This document shows, one piece after another, positions 1 through 11,164 of a stretch of DNA of 64,000 nt. Numbering within the stretch: position 1 is the first letter of the stretch; every line of letters starts with the position of its first letter. Location: positions 34,161,007-34,225,006 of the forward strand of contig NC_080047.1 in the NCBI RefSeq assembly GCF_026212465.1, in the 5' to 3' direction. The position numbers and the translations under genes are program-made. Source of the stretch: Amaranthus tricolor (taxonomy: Eukaryota > Streptophyta > Magnoliopsida > Caryophyllales > Amaranthaceae). The notes under the pieces are model-generated. The model did no database searches. It worked only from the letters and a program-made list of their open reading frames with translations, and was not told where the DNA came from.

Positions 1-770
1 TTTGGATGGTTGCAAGGTTTTGCTCCTAATTCTTTATTGTATCTTTAATACTTGTAAACTCCTTGGTGTGCAACCTTTTAAGCCAAGTCCTTGACAATTT
101 TCAACCTGTACCAGAGATTCTGCAACCCTGTGCCTTTTGTTTTGATCTTCCAAGCATCGTTAACCACCTTCAAGAAGTTATGGTGATCACATAAGTAATG
201 CAGGAAGCAAAAGCGACTTTTTCTCCTACTGGTTTTTTCAGAAGAGGGTCAGAATCAAAGGAGTGTGATCCGACGTTTGGGGATTAGCATAGCAAATATA
301 CGCTTGACTATGCCTGTTCATCCAATGCAAATTCCCAATAGCATAATCTATCTTGGTTAAAGTGCGCTTTTGCCTATCATCTTTATTATTCTAGGAGTAT
401 TTTGCCCTTGCTCAGTGATTGGGTGCAGCTCCTTGTTGTCCATCCACTTTCACATATCGTAAAGCTCATAGGTAGACACTCGTGAATCATTCTTCCTATG
501 ATCCTCTCTGTAGACAACATTAAAGTCTTTAATGAATGGACACGAGGTGTTGTAATCTTAACTCCGCAACCCTTGCCAAAGCTCCTTCCTATCGCGTACA
601 CTTTGCTGGCCATACACAAAGACCATATAGAAACTCTCTTGTGTATCAAACGTGGTGATTTTGTGGCGATATATTTCTCGTGACCACAAGTTTCAATTTT
701 GCATCGGTCATGTCTGTAACCCACCCAAACTCTCCCCTTCGCATGGTGATTATAGTTGGCGCTCAAATTC
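1..770 (-). pseudogene. LINE ORF2 endonuclease and start of RT linker, broken
   Basis: The minus-strand translation in shifting frames gives the landmarks of the plant L1 endonuclease (exonuclease-endonuclease-phosphatase fold). These are a stretch with RVWVGY near 700, a VYGQ motif near 600, a DFNVVYREDHR segment near 510, KIDYAIGNLHW near 350 and SDHTPL near 265, with the catalytic SDH at 264-272. Left of this, frames read NLWYRLKIVKDL and then LHTKEFTSIKDTI, which is typical of the linker before RT. At least three frame changes and several stops separate these blocks. In an active element this enzyme nicks target DNA for target-primed reverse transcription. The N-terminal third of the domain is not seen, so there is probably a deletion between ORF1 and this part. 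Confidence 0.75.
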
Positions 771-879
771 TACTTATTCCCTAGCTTCCTTTGCACTTTG
801 CTCGCATTCTTGACATCTTTCATAACTTTGGCGATAGCTGATGCAATCCACATTTTCTTTTCTCCTTTCGTCTTCTCTT

Positions 880-1100
880 CTTTTTCCTCACTCCCCATGT
901 GGTTGTGGGGGTGGATCTTGATTTTCCTTGCACTCGTGCCCCACCTTGTTGCGTTTGTGGCAAAAGAAAGTGCGCCACTCTGGTATGGCTCTTTGGGCAA
1001 ACTCTTTTCCTATATTATCTCGCACTTTGATGTCTTTCACAAAATTTTTAGTGATATCCACTTTGATATCTTTTCCTATATTATCTCGCACAATATTTTC
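880..1100 (-). pseudogene. LINE ORF1 zinc-knuckle fragment
   Basis: A minus-strand frame reads PEWRTFFCHKRNKVGHECKE, which resembles the single zinc knuckle of plant L1 ORF1 proteins (aromatic/Trp, then Cys, Cys, Gly-His, Cys). The second Cys of the usual C-x2-C pair is replaced, so the knuckle is defective. It is followed by a Pro- and Lys/Glu-rich tail. The upstream part is a low-complexity Lys/Asp-rich segment in which an IGKDIKVD-like block is duplicated. The assignment rests on this motif and its position before the endonuclease. Confidence 0.5.
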
Positions 1101-1170
1101 ATCCTCACGATGGTTTCTCAGTTTTTGTTCACCTTCTTTGCCCTAAATCTCAACCTTTACCGCTGTTGTT

Positions 1171-1976
1171 GACGCCACCTCTGATTTACTAGCTGAACTT
1201 CGGGTGATGACGGTTGAGCACCTTGTCTCCTTCCTACAGCCTCTTCCTCCTCTCCCTTGTGAACATCTACCTCCCTTTACACCGCCGGCTACGCTGGCAA
1301 TATTGATGGCGGCTGCACACCCTTCTTCCCACCTCGAGCCCTCTCCTTATCCTCCCCCTCAGAAAAGCTTTCTCTTTCTTCCTTCTCTGTATGTTCTATT
1401 GTGTTTTTTCGGTGAGCTGTCGAGATATTGATAGTCGCCATTGCTGTTCCTTTATAGATCTATATTTTGTCTCTATTTGCCATAGTTGTCGGTCCACCTG
1501 TGTCTCCTCTACCCTTCCACCTCTCCCTCAAAATCCCCTACCTCCCCGCAACCCCGCCGGCAGTGAGCCAGTGGCTGGTTGGCTGGAAAACTGGAGCAGC
1601 TGGCGAAAATAAACTTGTTTCTCATACCAGGGTAATATTTTTGTGAATTTATATAAGTTGAAAGAGCCTAAATTCAAAATTTTCAAATAAATGAAAAATA
1701 AATACTTTTTCACCCAAACTTATGATCTCAACTTTGGTTGTTTGAACTTTTGTAAGACAGATATTCTAGGTTTTAAACAATCACATTATTAACATTTGTT
1801 GTTTAAACCCTTACATTTATTGTTTAAATTGTTATTATGGATTGTATATTGCTTACAACCTAGAGTTTGCATGTTAAATATCTCTACTTTTGTAGTTAAT
1901 CACTTTGGACTTTGAAATGCGTGCTAAACAATTAAAGTGATTTTTTCTTACATTCAAATTAAGTGGTTATTATAAA
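1171..1976. other. No gene seen
   Basis: The part up to about 1650 is pyrimidine-rich on the plus strand (Pro/Ser/Leu low-complexity frames) and may be the 5' end of the LINE. From 1650 to 1976 it is AT-rich and featureless. Confidence 0.5.
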
Positions 1977-2234
1977 GGGAAATTCTATATAGTAGCAATG
2001 TGTTTTGTTGAAACGCAAATGGTAGCATTCTTTAAGTTTTCTCCTCATGGTAGCATTAAACTTTGTACTTGAGTTTTCCATAGCCATAATCATCAAAAAA
2101 ACCTTTGTATTTCCGTTAACTCAATCTTCTTCTTCGACCTCATTACTTTTAACTATTCTTCCTCATTACTCTTAATTGTTTTTCTTTCTCACTCTTCGCA
2201 CCATTTCTACTGCCTACTTGTACTCTACCTTTTA

Positions 2235-2459
2235 ATGGCGTCCTCCATTTCTTTATCTCGTTCACTCTCTCTCTCCTTCATCCTAATCCGCCTTCTTCTT
2301 CCTTCTCTCAACTCTCCCCATTTTCTTCTTCTCAAGCATGGACCTAATCCCTATATCAACAAGCAACTATTAGTTAAAACATCCACTGCTAACAATATCC
2401 AGCTTTTCCTAATAAGCCTCACTAAACCATATGTTTGTTATACTATACACTGGTATTAG
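2235..2459 (+). pseudogene. Captured 5' exon, transit-peptide-like
   Basis: A 74-codon open frame starting MASSISLSRSLSLSF, rich in Ser, Leu and Arg and poor in acidic residues, like a plastid or mitochondrial presequence. It sits inside the Mutator-like element upstream of the oligopeptidase A exon and in the same direction. It may therefore be the first exon of that organellar oligopeptidase gene. That link is inferred from composition and order, not from recognised homology. Confidence 0.35.
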
Positions 2460-2959
2460 TATAAAAAACAACTCTACCCTTCCCCCACATTGACAATTTC
2501 TTGAAGCCACCGAAGATATCTAAAATACGAATTGATGTATAACCCTGCACCGACATCATATGGACCATCCTCTTAACCAACGAAATGGAGAACAACAGGA
2601 ATTGTAATTTAAACGCGAACACTGAGAGGGAAAATAACAGGTTCAACATTTGATTCTAGGTTAAAAGGACAACAAATCATAGCCACTTCTAGCTGCTAAA
2701 GTTTACTAGGGCTCCCTCTTCGTTGGAAGCGCTTTAATAATATTGTTATTGGTAGCATGTTCATAGCTGAGTATAAGTGTGGATGTTGCCTTGAACCATT
2801 TTGATTTTTCACCTTTTGATTTGGTTAAGTCGAAACACATTCGGCTTGGAATTCTTGATTTTTTGAAACAATATTGGCAAGTTGAATTTGATTTCATTGA
2901 TGTTTTGGTATTTGATTGATTGATTGATTTCTTGTTTTTTATTTGGATGATAACTGTAG

Positions 2960-3127
2960 GAGATTGAGTTAGATGTATTGGAGAAGAATGTTGAACCGAA
3001 ATGGGAGAAATTGGTTGAACCTTTGGAATAGATTGTTGATAAATTAGTTGTGGTTTGGAGAATGGTGAATCATCTTAAGGTTGTTAAAGACTATTCCGAA
3101 TTACGCTCTTCTATTGAGAAAGTTCAG
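2960..3127 (+). pseudogene. Captured oligopeptidase A (M3 metallopeptidase) exon fragment
   Basis: An AG acceptor at 2958-2959 is followed by exactly 56 codons. They read EIELDVLEKNVEPKWEKLVE, then VVWRMVNHLK, then SELRSSIEKVQ, recognisable as the N-terminal part of plant organellar oligopeptidase A/thimet-like M3 peptidases (the VEPxWxKLVEPLE..VVWGMxNHLK region). One in-frame TAG replaces a Lys codon. The sequence before it looks like intron. The exon is followed by ATTTGATT where a GT donor would be expected, so the donor is mutated. The catalytic HExxH region is absent, so no peptidase can be made. It lies within the inverted repeats of a Mutator-like element. Confidence 0.75.
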
Positions 3128-3569
3128 ATTTGATTATTGTTCATCTCTACTGTTTAATCGTAGTAATGGTTTTCGTTTCGAATTGGATTATGCTCAAATT
3201 ATGTCATTGGTGCAATTGATTTCAAACTATTTGTCTTTAAGACAGATGGAAAAATTATCTTTTTCCTCATTCCTCTTAATGTGAAGAACGGAATAAAACA
3301 AAAATTGTGGAGTGAATTTGGGGAAGAAGGTGAACTATTGCTGCGTGACATTTGGGGAAGAAGATGAATGAAGGCAGTCAGCTAATAAAGTCCAATAAGA
3401 GATAAATCGTCAATCCATTACACTTAACAATAAATTGCTAGAAATAGACCAATAAGGATACATTAGTTAATATATAAGAGCAGAAACATGTTGCTACTAT
3501 ATGGAAAAAACTTCAAAAATGCTACCATACGCGTTTCAACAAAACATTTACTACCATATAGAATTTCCC

Positions 3570-4282
3570 TATCTTAAAACAACTAATGTGAGTGTTTGGA
3601 AATTTTATTATGTCGATCTTAACATCTAAAATACTGTGTTGAACATCTGAACAACTTAAGGTGGATATTTTTAGTATGAAAGTTGATGTTTCAATTATAA
3701 TTTGTATAACATTTTAGGGTACGTTTAATTAGTATTGGCTTTACTTACTGTAACAACTAGTAACAACACAATTTTCAAGCTATTAAGACGCTTTTGAGGA
3801 CACAAATGAATGTGCTCTTGTGGGATGTTCTTTATTCATCTATGAGCTATGACATATAAAATTCAACACCGCTAAATGGCCAATAATTATTGGTTATAGA
3901 CTGTTGGTTGTAATTGTTAACTGTTTTAGATCATCAGTTGAAAGTGGTTGCCTTTTTTTATTAGTTTTTAAGCTAACTGTATAAATTAGTTGTTTAGGAA
4001 ATGTTTGGTAAACTTACGTATGAACTCATTTGGTTCAATAAATGCAAAGTCGACTAAAAGGTCTTTTACCAAATACTTTTTAATGATGTTAACAAGTAGA
4101 GATATGTTTGAAACTTAAGAATCTTTATTTTTGTACTGTATCAGAACTTATAGGAATACATTACTTGCTTAGAATTCATCCAAATTGACCAAAAAAAAAA
4201 AAAAATCAAAGAGACAAAGTAATATATTGTATTTTTTTGTTGGACTTTGAAATATCGGTAAACCTTATATTAAAAAAAAGAT
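3570..4282. other. AT-rich spacer, no gene
   Basis: No coding frame or repeat is recognised. An A-run sits at about 4191-4204. Confidence 0.6.
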
Positions 4283-5155
4283 AAGAAATTTTTTGTGGTA
4301 ACGTTGAGGAATTGGTTTTCCACGTGATAGACAAAGTTTTTTTAAAATTCACATAGCAACCCTAAGGTTTACCCAAATAAATATCTGTGACCTTTTTTAG
4401 TAAAAAAATGTTTAGAAAACATTAATAAGTAAGGAAGCCAAGCGTTTTTGAGTTTGAATAGAACTAAAAGATTCAGAAGATCATATTTCCCCTAAATTTC
4501 CCTAATTTCCCAACCCATAATTTCTCTAACTCTAATTTCCCTAATTTATCTAATTTTACAACCCATTTTCCTTAATCGTAATTTCTCTAATTTTTCTAAA
4601 CTTAATTTCTCTAATTCTAATTTCCTTAGTTTCCCTAAGCCTAATTTTGCTACAATTTCGAGCATTTGATGAAGGCATTTGATCAAGATCAACCCAAATT
4701 TTCAAGTTTTACAAGAATTTCAATTAGTTTAGCAAGCAATAAATATGAGTAATCTTAATTTACAAATATTTTAATTGATCCTGGGTGAATTTCGATTGTT
4801 GTTGGGTGAATTTCGATTATTTTGCAAGAATTTTTCGTCTAATTTATGTTTTGTAGTATTTAGTCAATAAACTTTGTATTTAGGGTTTGTGATTTGGGGG
4901 AAAATTAGAGTTTGTGATTTGGGGAAAAGATAGTATTGTTATAAAGAAAACTCTTGCTAATAAACTAAAGGGGTGAGTTAAGGCTTCTTTATAGCCAACA
5001 AACAGAATTAACAAATGTTTCCCAAACGTTTTTTTACTCTAAAAGGTCACGCAGGTTTGTTTGGTTAAACCTCAAGGTTACCATGTGGATTTTAAACAAA
5101 ATTTTTCTACCACGTGAAAAACCAAATACCTCAGGGTTACCACACGCAATTTTCC
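4283..5155. mobile_element. Non-autonomous Mutator-like element with 140-bp TIRs
   Basis: Inverted repeats of about 140 bp occupy 4283-4425 and 5013-5155 (outer end GGAAAATTGCGTGTGGTAAC on the right, slightly decayed on the left). An identical 8-bp flank AAAAAGAT lies at 4275-4282 and 5156-5163, close to the 8-9 bp duplications of hAT or Mutator elements. The long TIRs favour Mutator. The interior (4426-5012) has no coding frame. It holds imperfect short repeats of the type CTAATTTCCCTAA on one side and GTGATTTGGGGAAAA on the other. Confidence 0.75.
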
Positions 5156-6650
5156 AAAAAGATTACGATTAAGAATACTCTTACTGACACTAAGCAACAT
5201 TACGTTATTAAAATTCTTAGGCAACAAAATATACACATGATATTTTGAATAATGAGAACAAATAAATTGTATAGATCATATAATTTAAAATAGGAAAAAA
5301 ATAAGCCTAAAATTAAAATGTTCTAATGTAAAAAAGATGAGCATAAATAGAAAGGTTGGAAAACTCATAGGAATATAGGGAGTGTGTTGGTTTTGTTTGA
5401 TAGATATTGCATTTGTCTCAGTGATTTAACACCTCTTTTTATTTTTAGTTTCTCTAGTTTAATTTTATTCTTTTTTATTTGAGAATGATCCTCGCATTTA
5501 TATTTTAATCTCATCAATAAATATTTATTTCTCTTAATTTCATTCTCGAATTTATTCACCATCTTAATCTCAACATACTTAATGCTAAGGGATGTCATTT
5601 AGGAGATTTGGGATGTCATTAGCATACCATCGCATTACTTTCATAGTTAGGATCTTAATGTGGTAGAATCGAGCGATCCTAATTAGCTTAAGAACTCAGG
5701 TGGTAGGATCATAACACGATTCTACGATCCTACGATCTAACAATCTGATCCTACATGGTAGTTTCAACTATAAAATATTTTCATATAATACAGATTTCAT
5801 TTACGTATAAATATATAATTAATATAGTTATATCATTCCTTCATAAGATTCAAGTTTTCTTGATTTTTAGTTTAAAAATGAATGTTAAAACGTTTTTTTT
5901 TTCAAAATTTAATAGATGAAGTCAAATAAGTTTTTACTTATAACTTAAAACATAAAAAGAGAACAAATATAATTGATACTCAGTAATCCAAAGCACATTA
6001 ATGCATACTTGTAGGATCACACGATCGTATGACCCGATTTTACCAATTTCGATTCTACCCTCTCAACGATCTAGGTAGAATCTCGATTTTGATAACCTTG
6101 CTCGTAATATTCATTAGAGTAATTTCTTGTTTCATAGTTGTAATATTCGATTAATAGTAAGAAAGAAAAGTGGAAGAGAAATTTCTTTAGTTCACTAGGA
6201 TTAGAGTTTCTAGTTAGTAGTATTTTGGCTACGAGAAGTTGTTAGAAGATAAGTGTGATCTTTTTCTAAAGCTGATATCTAGAAATGTAAGGGGAAAGTA
6301 AATAAAGAGTATATGTTAAAATTCTAAGAGTTAGGATAAAGCTGAAAGGTAGAGACAAAGTCCTTTAAAGAACTTAACTCTTTACAACATTGTGTTCTTT
6401 ATTTTCGCATATTTAGTTTCTGTTTTCTATCTTTGCTCAAACTGCAAGTCCCAAACTTATTCCGCAAAAACAACTTTTGTTTTTAGTTTGTCAAGGTCAT
6501 AACTTACTATTTCAAGGCCCTAACATGTTATCGAGCAAAAAGTCAAAAAGTTTTCATACTCTATTCAACACTTCCCCTTTGGAGTATTCCATCACCCTGC
6601 TTGATTCTTCAATTGGTATTAGAGACTAACTCAAAAAGATTGATTTTACA
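5156..6650. other. AT-rich spacer with a possible MITE
   Basis: No gene is recognised. Between about 5640 and 6100, GGTAGAATC/GATTCTACC and GGATC motifs recur in both orientations (for example 5665, 5725, 6050, 6075). This suggests a decayed inverted-repeat element, but clear ends were not found. Confidence 0.4.
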
Positions 6651-6659
6651 ATCCTTGAG

Positions 6660-7340
6660 GTATTTCATTATGAATCTTTAAGGTGATGGTGGTTCTGCTC
6701 AAGGACGTGCTTCTAACTGTCCTCTCTTTTCTATGGAAACAACTTTGCTCATTGGCGTTCTCTCATACAAATGTTTATTATTGATTAAGATTTTGAAAAC
6801 TAGGATATTATCAAAAATGGTCCTAAACAGCCTTATGATCGAAAGAGATGGAGTTAGGTTCCCTAAATGTCAAAATGATTATAACCATTGTGACCTTGAA
6901 CTCATATCCAAGAACTACAAAGCCATAAATCTTCTATATTGCAATTTGAATGGAGATGAGTTTGAAAGAATTTTCACTTCTACTTCTGCCCATGTAATTT
7001 GGAATAAACCCATTGTTACGTATGAGCGCATTAGTCAATTCAAGTAAATCAATATAAGTATTTTTCTTCACAAGTACGAATTTTTCAAGATAGCTTCTAA
7101 TGAATCCATAAGAGAGATGTTCACTCAATTCACACTGATAGTGAATAATCTTCATTCCTTGGGAAAATCCTTTACAAATGAAAAAAAGTCTGTAAGATTC
7201 TAAGATGTCTATCAAAGAGTAAATAGGGACCAAAGGTGAGGGGCAAAGAGGAAGTCTATTTTTGAAAAAGTTACCTCTTGATGATCTCCTTTCCAAGCAA
7301 GAAGATGATGGAGAGCTACCTTTAAAAATAAAAAAAAGGG
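6660..7340 (+). pseudogene. Ty1/copia gag fragment (UBN2-type)
   Basis: Decayed plus-strand copia gag. Readable blocks include a HWRSLIQMF-like start near 6745 and the long frame 6733-7047 with NYKAINLLYCNLNGDEFERI and AHVIWNK. Then, after a stop, come ISIFLHKYEFFKIASNESIREMFTQF and NNLHSLGKSFTNEKK up to about 7190. These match the order of the UBN2/gag domain of plant copia elements (nucleocapsid precursor). No protease, zinc knuckle or RT follows directly, because other sequence interrupts it at about 7341. Numerous frameshifts make it non-functional. Confidence 0.7.
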
Positions 7341-7690
7341 AAAATCCTACATGGTAAGCACCAACTATGGCAAAAGGCGAGTGGTAGCAATTCTTAAAAT
7401 TTTTTCCACAAAATAGCACTCAACTCTTTGGAAAGTCACTACAGTAACATTATGATGCCAAAAACGTTATGTTTCCGTTAAGTGGTGAAATGACATAAAT
7501 ACCCTTGTTTAATTTCAATAAAAGGCAGCATCTCCTTCCTCTTCCTTTCAATGTCTTCTTGCTCTTCATTAATGTTCTTCTTCCAACATAACCATAAACC
7601 ATGTCCTCAACGTCCATACACTCAAGAATTTATTCAAGACTTCCAATAATGGCAAAGAACTTCAAGCTTTGAAAAACCTACCTATTGCTC
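7341..7690. other. Insertion-like segment inside the copia remnant
   Basis: It begins GGGAAAATCCTACATGGTA and continues with a tract (stop-start T/A-rich, TTTCCGTTAA near 7475) laid out like the end of the Mutator-like element at 1977. It may be one end of a truncated relative. No second inverted end was found nearby. A short Cys/Ser-rich frame with ATG near 7550 is not recognised. Confidence 0.35.
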
Positions 7691-7880
7691 ATGTATGAAG
7701 CGATCATGGTATAGAATTTGATCAAATTGGTTTTGACTCATTTCATGCAAAATATGGTATTTCACATAACTTCTATGCTCCTAGGGCACCTCAACAAAAC
7801 GAAGATGTGGAACGAAAGAAACGCACTCTTGAGGACATATCCAGGACAATATTGATAGTTTTACACATGTTGATATGATT
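7691..7880 (+). pseudogene. Ty1/copia integrase fragment
   Basis: The plus strand reads SDHGIEFDQIGFDSFHAKYG, then ISHNFYAPRAPQQNEDVERK, then LEDISRTIL. This is the second and third part of the copia integrase core (D..G.EF and the PQQNG.VER region bearing the catalytic Glu). It probably belongs to the same element as the gag fragment at 6.7-7.3 kb, with protease and zinc-binding regions lost. The Gly after PQQN is Glu here. Confidence 0.7.
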
Positions 7881-8020
7881 CTTTATGTTGAAGGATTTGA
7901 TCTTAGTGTTGTTTTGTTCTTTATCACCTCTTTTATATCTCTTCTTGATCAATTGCTCTATGGTAGAGAATTTATGGTATGATAACATAAAAAATGCAAT
8001 AAAACAATAATTTTATAGAT

Positions 8021-8022
<2 letters not shown>

Positions 8023-8095
<73 letters not shown>

Positions 8096-8163
8096 CATAC
8101 ATATATATATACATACATACATATATATATATATATGTATGTATATATATATATATATGTATG

Positions 8164-8194
<31 letters not shown>

Positions 8195-8213
8195 ATATAT
8201 ATATATATGTATG

Positions 8214-8273
<60 letters not shown>
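8023..8273. repeat. Compound AT microsatellite
   Basis: About 250 bp of (TA)n with interspersed (ATAC)n/(ATGT)n blocks. The central part is arranged almost symmetrically (CATAC on the left, GTATG on the right), so it could extrude as a long hairpin. Long Tyr/Ile open frames through it are artefacts. Confidence 0.95.
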
Positions 8274-8277
<4 letters not shown>

Positions 8278-10330
8278 TCCCTATCATATATGAATATGGA
8301 ATATTTTGGATGGTATAGAGTGAATGATAGTAATTCTTGTGATCGTGTCAAGAATCATGGTAAGTCAAAATCTTAAGGTCCTAACAAGGTTTTATAATAA
8401 GTTTATGGAACACATCCAGAGGTTGTTTGAAATGAAACGTGTGTTATTTCAAGGAAGATGATATATAGGACACCACATTCGATTTGGGTAGTTATCTATG
8501 TGATGATAATGTTGATGGTAGTGAATTTGAAGCTACTCATGGGTACAAGGGAAATGTGTATAGATTCTTGATTTCATATTTTTTTCTTTGTCTCACGACT
8601 CCTAAGTTTAAGATTTCTATTCTATCTTTGGAATTTGGAAAGTTAGATGGTAGAAATTGTGACTATGTAAGTCTTTTATTTTGGGAATGTCCGCATCGAA
8701 GTTCATGATGGGATTTTTTTTGGGATTCTGTGCTAACAATTCTCACACATCCTGTTCAATTTGATTGACCGAAGTGTTTCATATTGTCAATGCCTTGTGG
8801 AATTGGCAAACTACAAAATTAGATCGTTTATATCATTATCAAGTTTCTGTTGGACTTGGACACAAGTATTCTAATTCATAGCTAATTTGATTCCGAATGT
8901 ACAAGTTTTAGGTCATTTCTTAGACAGCTAATCATTTGGAATGGTGCCTTGTATTAATGCCTCCTTATAGCCAACTCATGTTGTTTCCCTTCATTCTGCA
9001 TGTTTCTATCTTATTTAAGGGGTAGGGTTCAAGCGGTGGAGGATGCATTTTTATCAGGATATTGTTGTTCGTATGCTGATAATACTTTGGTTGACTGTGA
9101 TGTGGGATCTGATTAAATCTAATTTGGAATGCTGAAAGTTGCAAGAGAGGAATTTGGTGTTAGTGAAAGAGACTGCTGCCTTAAAATTGTAGCTTAAAGT
9201 GTTGTGTTGAATTTTTAATGATTCTGTTTAATTTTAGTTGTAGCATGACAAAATAATTCAATATTAAATGTCAATAACAATCATATAAATCGAATATAGG
9301 TTATTTGAAATATTGCATTTAAAAACATAGATTTTAAAGTTGTTATTGATAATTATATTGCTAAATTATAGGTTACTTGAGTAGCAAATTTTGGTTGGGG
9401 TGAATTCCTGTCATAAGAAGGAAGGATCTCTTGATAGTAGCAAATCTTGGAAGTCAAACCAACTAGAAACTGAAGCAGCTTTTTCCACCAGATTGGATGT
9501 GAAGCAAGACGAGCGTATATTGGATATAGCTTCACCTTCAATTTGCTTTCTTGATTTATATACCCTTAAGGTAAATTTAATTGAGTGCGTATGTTAATAA
9601 TCCCCTGACACATATTTACAGTTCTTTCATTTTCTCCTGCTGGCTTCGGGATTCTTTGTAAAAATAACCGTATTTAATTTTGCTTGATGATACTTAGCAG
9701 TAGTGGTTTTCTTCCCATATGTTGAATAGTAACACAACTTCATATATCTACTGATTGTCTTGTGTCTCCTTAGGTTCCCTTATCCCCTTTTAAGAGGGTC
9801 TGGGATCAAAGACGCAAATGTTGACTGTCTAAATTCTTTGTCACACAATACATATACACATAATTTAGTATTAGAATAAATTTTTTTCCACAATTTACAT
9901 GTATAATGCCTGTAAACTGGAAGTTGGTTGCGAAGAAAATGAGTTTAGAGAATTGGCCGACTTACTATCAAAATAAATATGAGAGAAAAAGCCCAATACG
10001 AAGGTACTCTCACTATTTTGAGCATGGGTGATAACGTTTTTCCATGTTTTCTTTTGTATGCACTAACCATATGATTATTAACATACTCATGAAACAAAGC
10101 TCAAAGACATTCTTAAGATTGTTTTTTTACAGACAGGTTTTTGTGGTCTTTGGAGTGCTCGTGTACATGCTATAGATTACTATGCCAAGGAAAAAGAAGA
10201 CTTTGTTCAGGGAAGAGGCTAGTCCTAGATGATATCTCTGCAACATGATTGATATCATATGATTTTTATCTGATTCTTAGAGTTAATGTACTATGTAAAA
10301 AAAGATGGCCAAGAGTAGTATAGCTTTTTT
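8274..10330 (+). other. Exon-like scraps of an unrecognised gene
   Basis: No family was recognised. Short open stretches with splice-like borders occur. One is 8484-8708. Another, about 9380-9570, reads ..CHKKEGSLDSSKSWKSNQ.. and ends at an AAG|GTAAAT donor-like site. A third, about 10135-10221, follows a CAG and ends in a stop. They are on the same strand and may be exons of one decayed gene, but this is only suggestive. No other repeat or RNA gene was noticed. Confidence 0.25.
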
Positions 10331-10459
10331 GTTAATTTATTATATTTAATAAAAATATAAATTATTGTCTATTCTAATTAGTTGTTTCAGTTATTATTTT
10401 TTATTTATCAATATGATTAAAAATAATAATATTAAATATATTATTTGTATATTGGAAAA

Positions 10460-10690
10460 ATATTATTTGTATCGTTTGAAACAAAAGATACTATCTTTGG
10501 TTCAAACAAACGATACTATCTTTGGTTCAAACAAAGGATACAAATAATAGTTTATTTGTATTGTTTGTTTGAAACCAAAGATACAAATAACCTGCTATTT
10601 GTATCTTCTGTTTTAAACCAAAGATACAAGTAACTGTTATTTGTATCTTGGGTTTTGAAACAACACAAATAATGCGTTATTTTTAAATCT
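10460..10690. repeat. Cluster of short inverted/direct repeats
   Basis: TATTTGTATC and its complement GATACAAATA alternate about every 25-45 bp, separated by (T)GGTTCAAACAAA or TTTGAAACCAAAG. The result is a chain of possible hairpins. Flanks are AT-rich. Confidence 0.7.
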
Positions 10691-11164
10691 CTTATTGGTA
10701 ACTCCCAATATAAAATACAAATAAGAATAAACTATCAATAATAATTAAGGAGAAGTATTAGAAGATACCCACAAAGAATGAGAACGATTGGAGAACAAAG
10801 TTGTAAAATCTAGAAAATAATAAAGCTTAAATCCTCAACAATGGAGGTTGATGAAGAAGAAAAACTCCAAACTTGCAATAAACTAGTGGATGAATGAACA
10901 ATAACTACAATAAACCTTAACTAAAGTACTTTGTGATTTTCCAATAATAAGTTGTAGAAATTAAAAGCTAGGGTTCTTAGTAAATGAAAGTGAAATCTTA
11001 AGAAGCAATAAAAACTAGAGTAATGAAAATAGGGCAAAAACTAAGTATGTTTAATGTTATACCAACTCTCCTTATATAGCACCTCCTAAAATGGTGAAAC
11101 CCTTTTAGCTTAAAATCAGCAAAATAATTCTTTGAATGACGTGTAGAGGCCCGCCAAGTCAGAG
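10691..11164. other. No gene seen
   Basis: AT-rich spacer without recognisable coding content. Confidence 0.5.

Larger units (their letters stand above)
1..1170 (-). mobile_element. L1-type LINE remnant (5' half, minus strand)
   Basis: A non-LTR retrotransposon remnant reading right to left. From 1100 down to 1 the minus strand shows, in order, a CCHC-like zinc-knuckle stretch (ORF1 type), an endonuclease domain, and the linker that precedes reverse transcriptase. The element therefore runs off the left edge of the window, and its RT must lie outside. Reading frames are broken by several frameshifts and stops, so it is dead. A short direct repeat (18 bp at about 1008 and 1075) lies within the ORF1 part. 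The right limit is uncertain; sequence up to about 1650 may belong to it. Confidence 0.75.
1977..3569. mobile_element. Mutator-like element with captured gene pieces (Pack-MULE-like)
   Basis: The ends are about 55-bp inverted repeats starting GGGAAATTCTATAT (1977-2031 and 3515-3569), about 85% alike. Flanks 1968-1976 (TATTATAAA) and 3570-3578 (TATCTTAAA) match at 7 of 9 positions, as expected for an aged 9-bp Mutator target duplication. No transposase is present. The interior instead holds host-gene material: an oligopeptidase A exon with flanking intron sequence (2960-3127) and, upstream, a Ser/Leu-rich open frame with a good ATG (2235). Carriage of gene fragments without a transposase is the definition of a Pack-MULE. 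Confidence 0.8.

Noticed and set aside
756..1172. Hydrophobic plus-strand frame resembling a membrane protein
   Set aside because: It is the complement of the LINE ORF1 fragment; Phe/Leu richness comes from the pyrimidine-rich strand.
8020..8376. Long Tyr/Ile open frames on both strands
   Set aside because: They are translations of the TA microsatellite.
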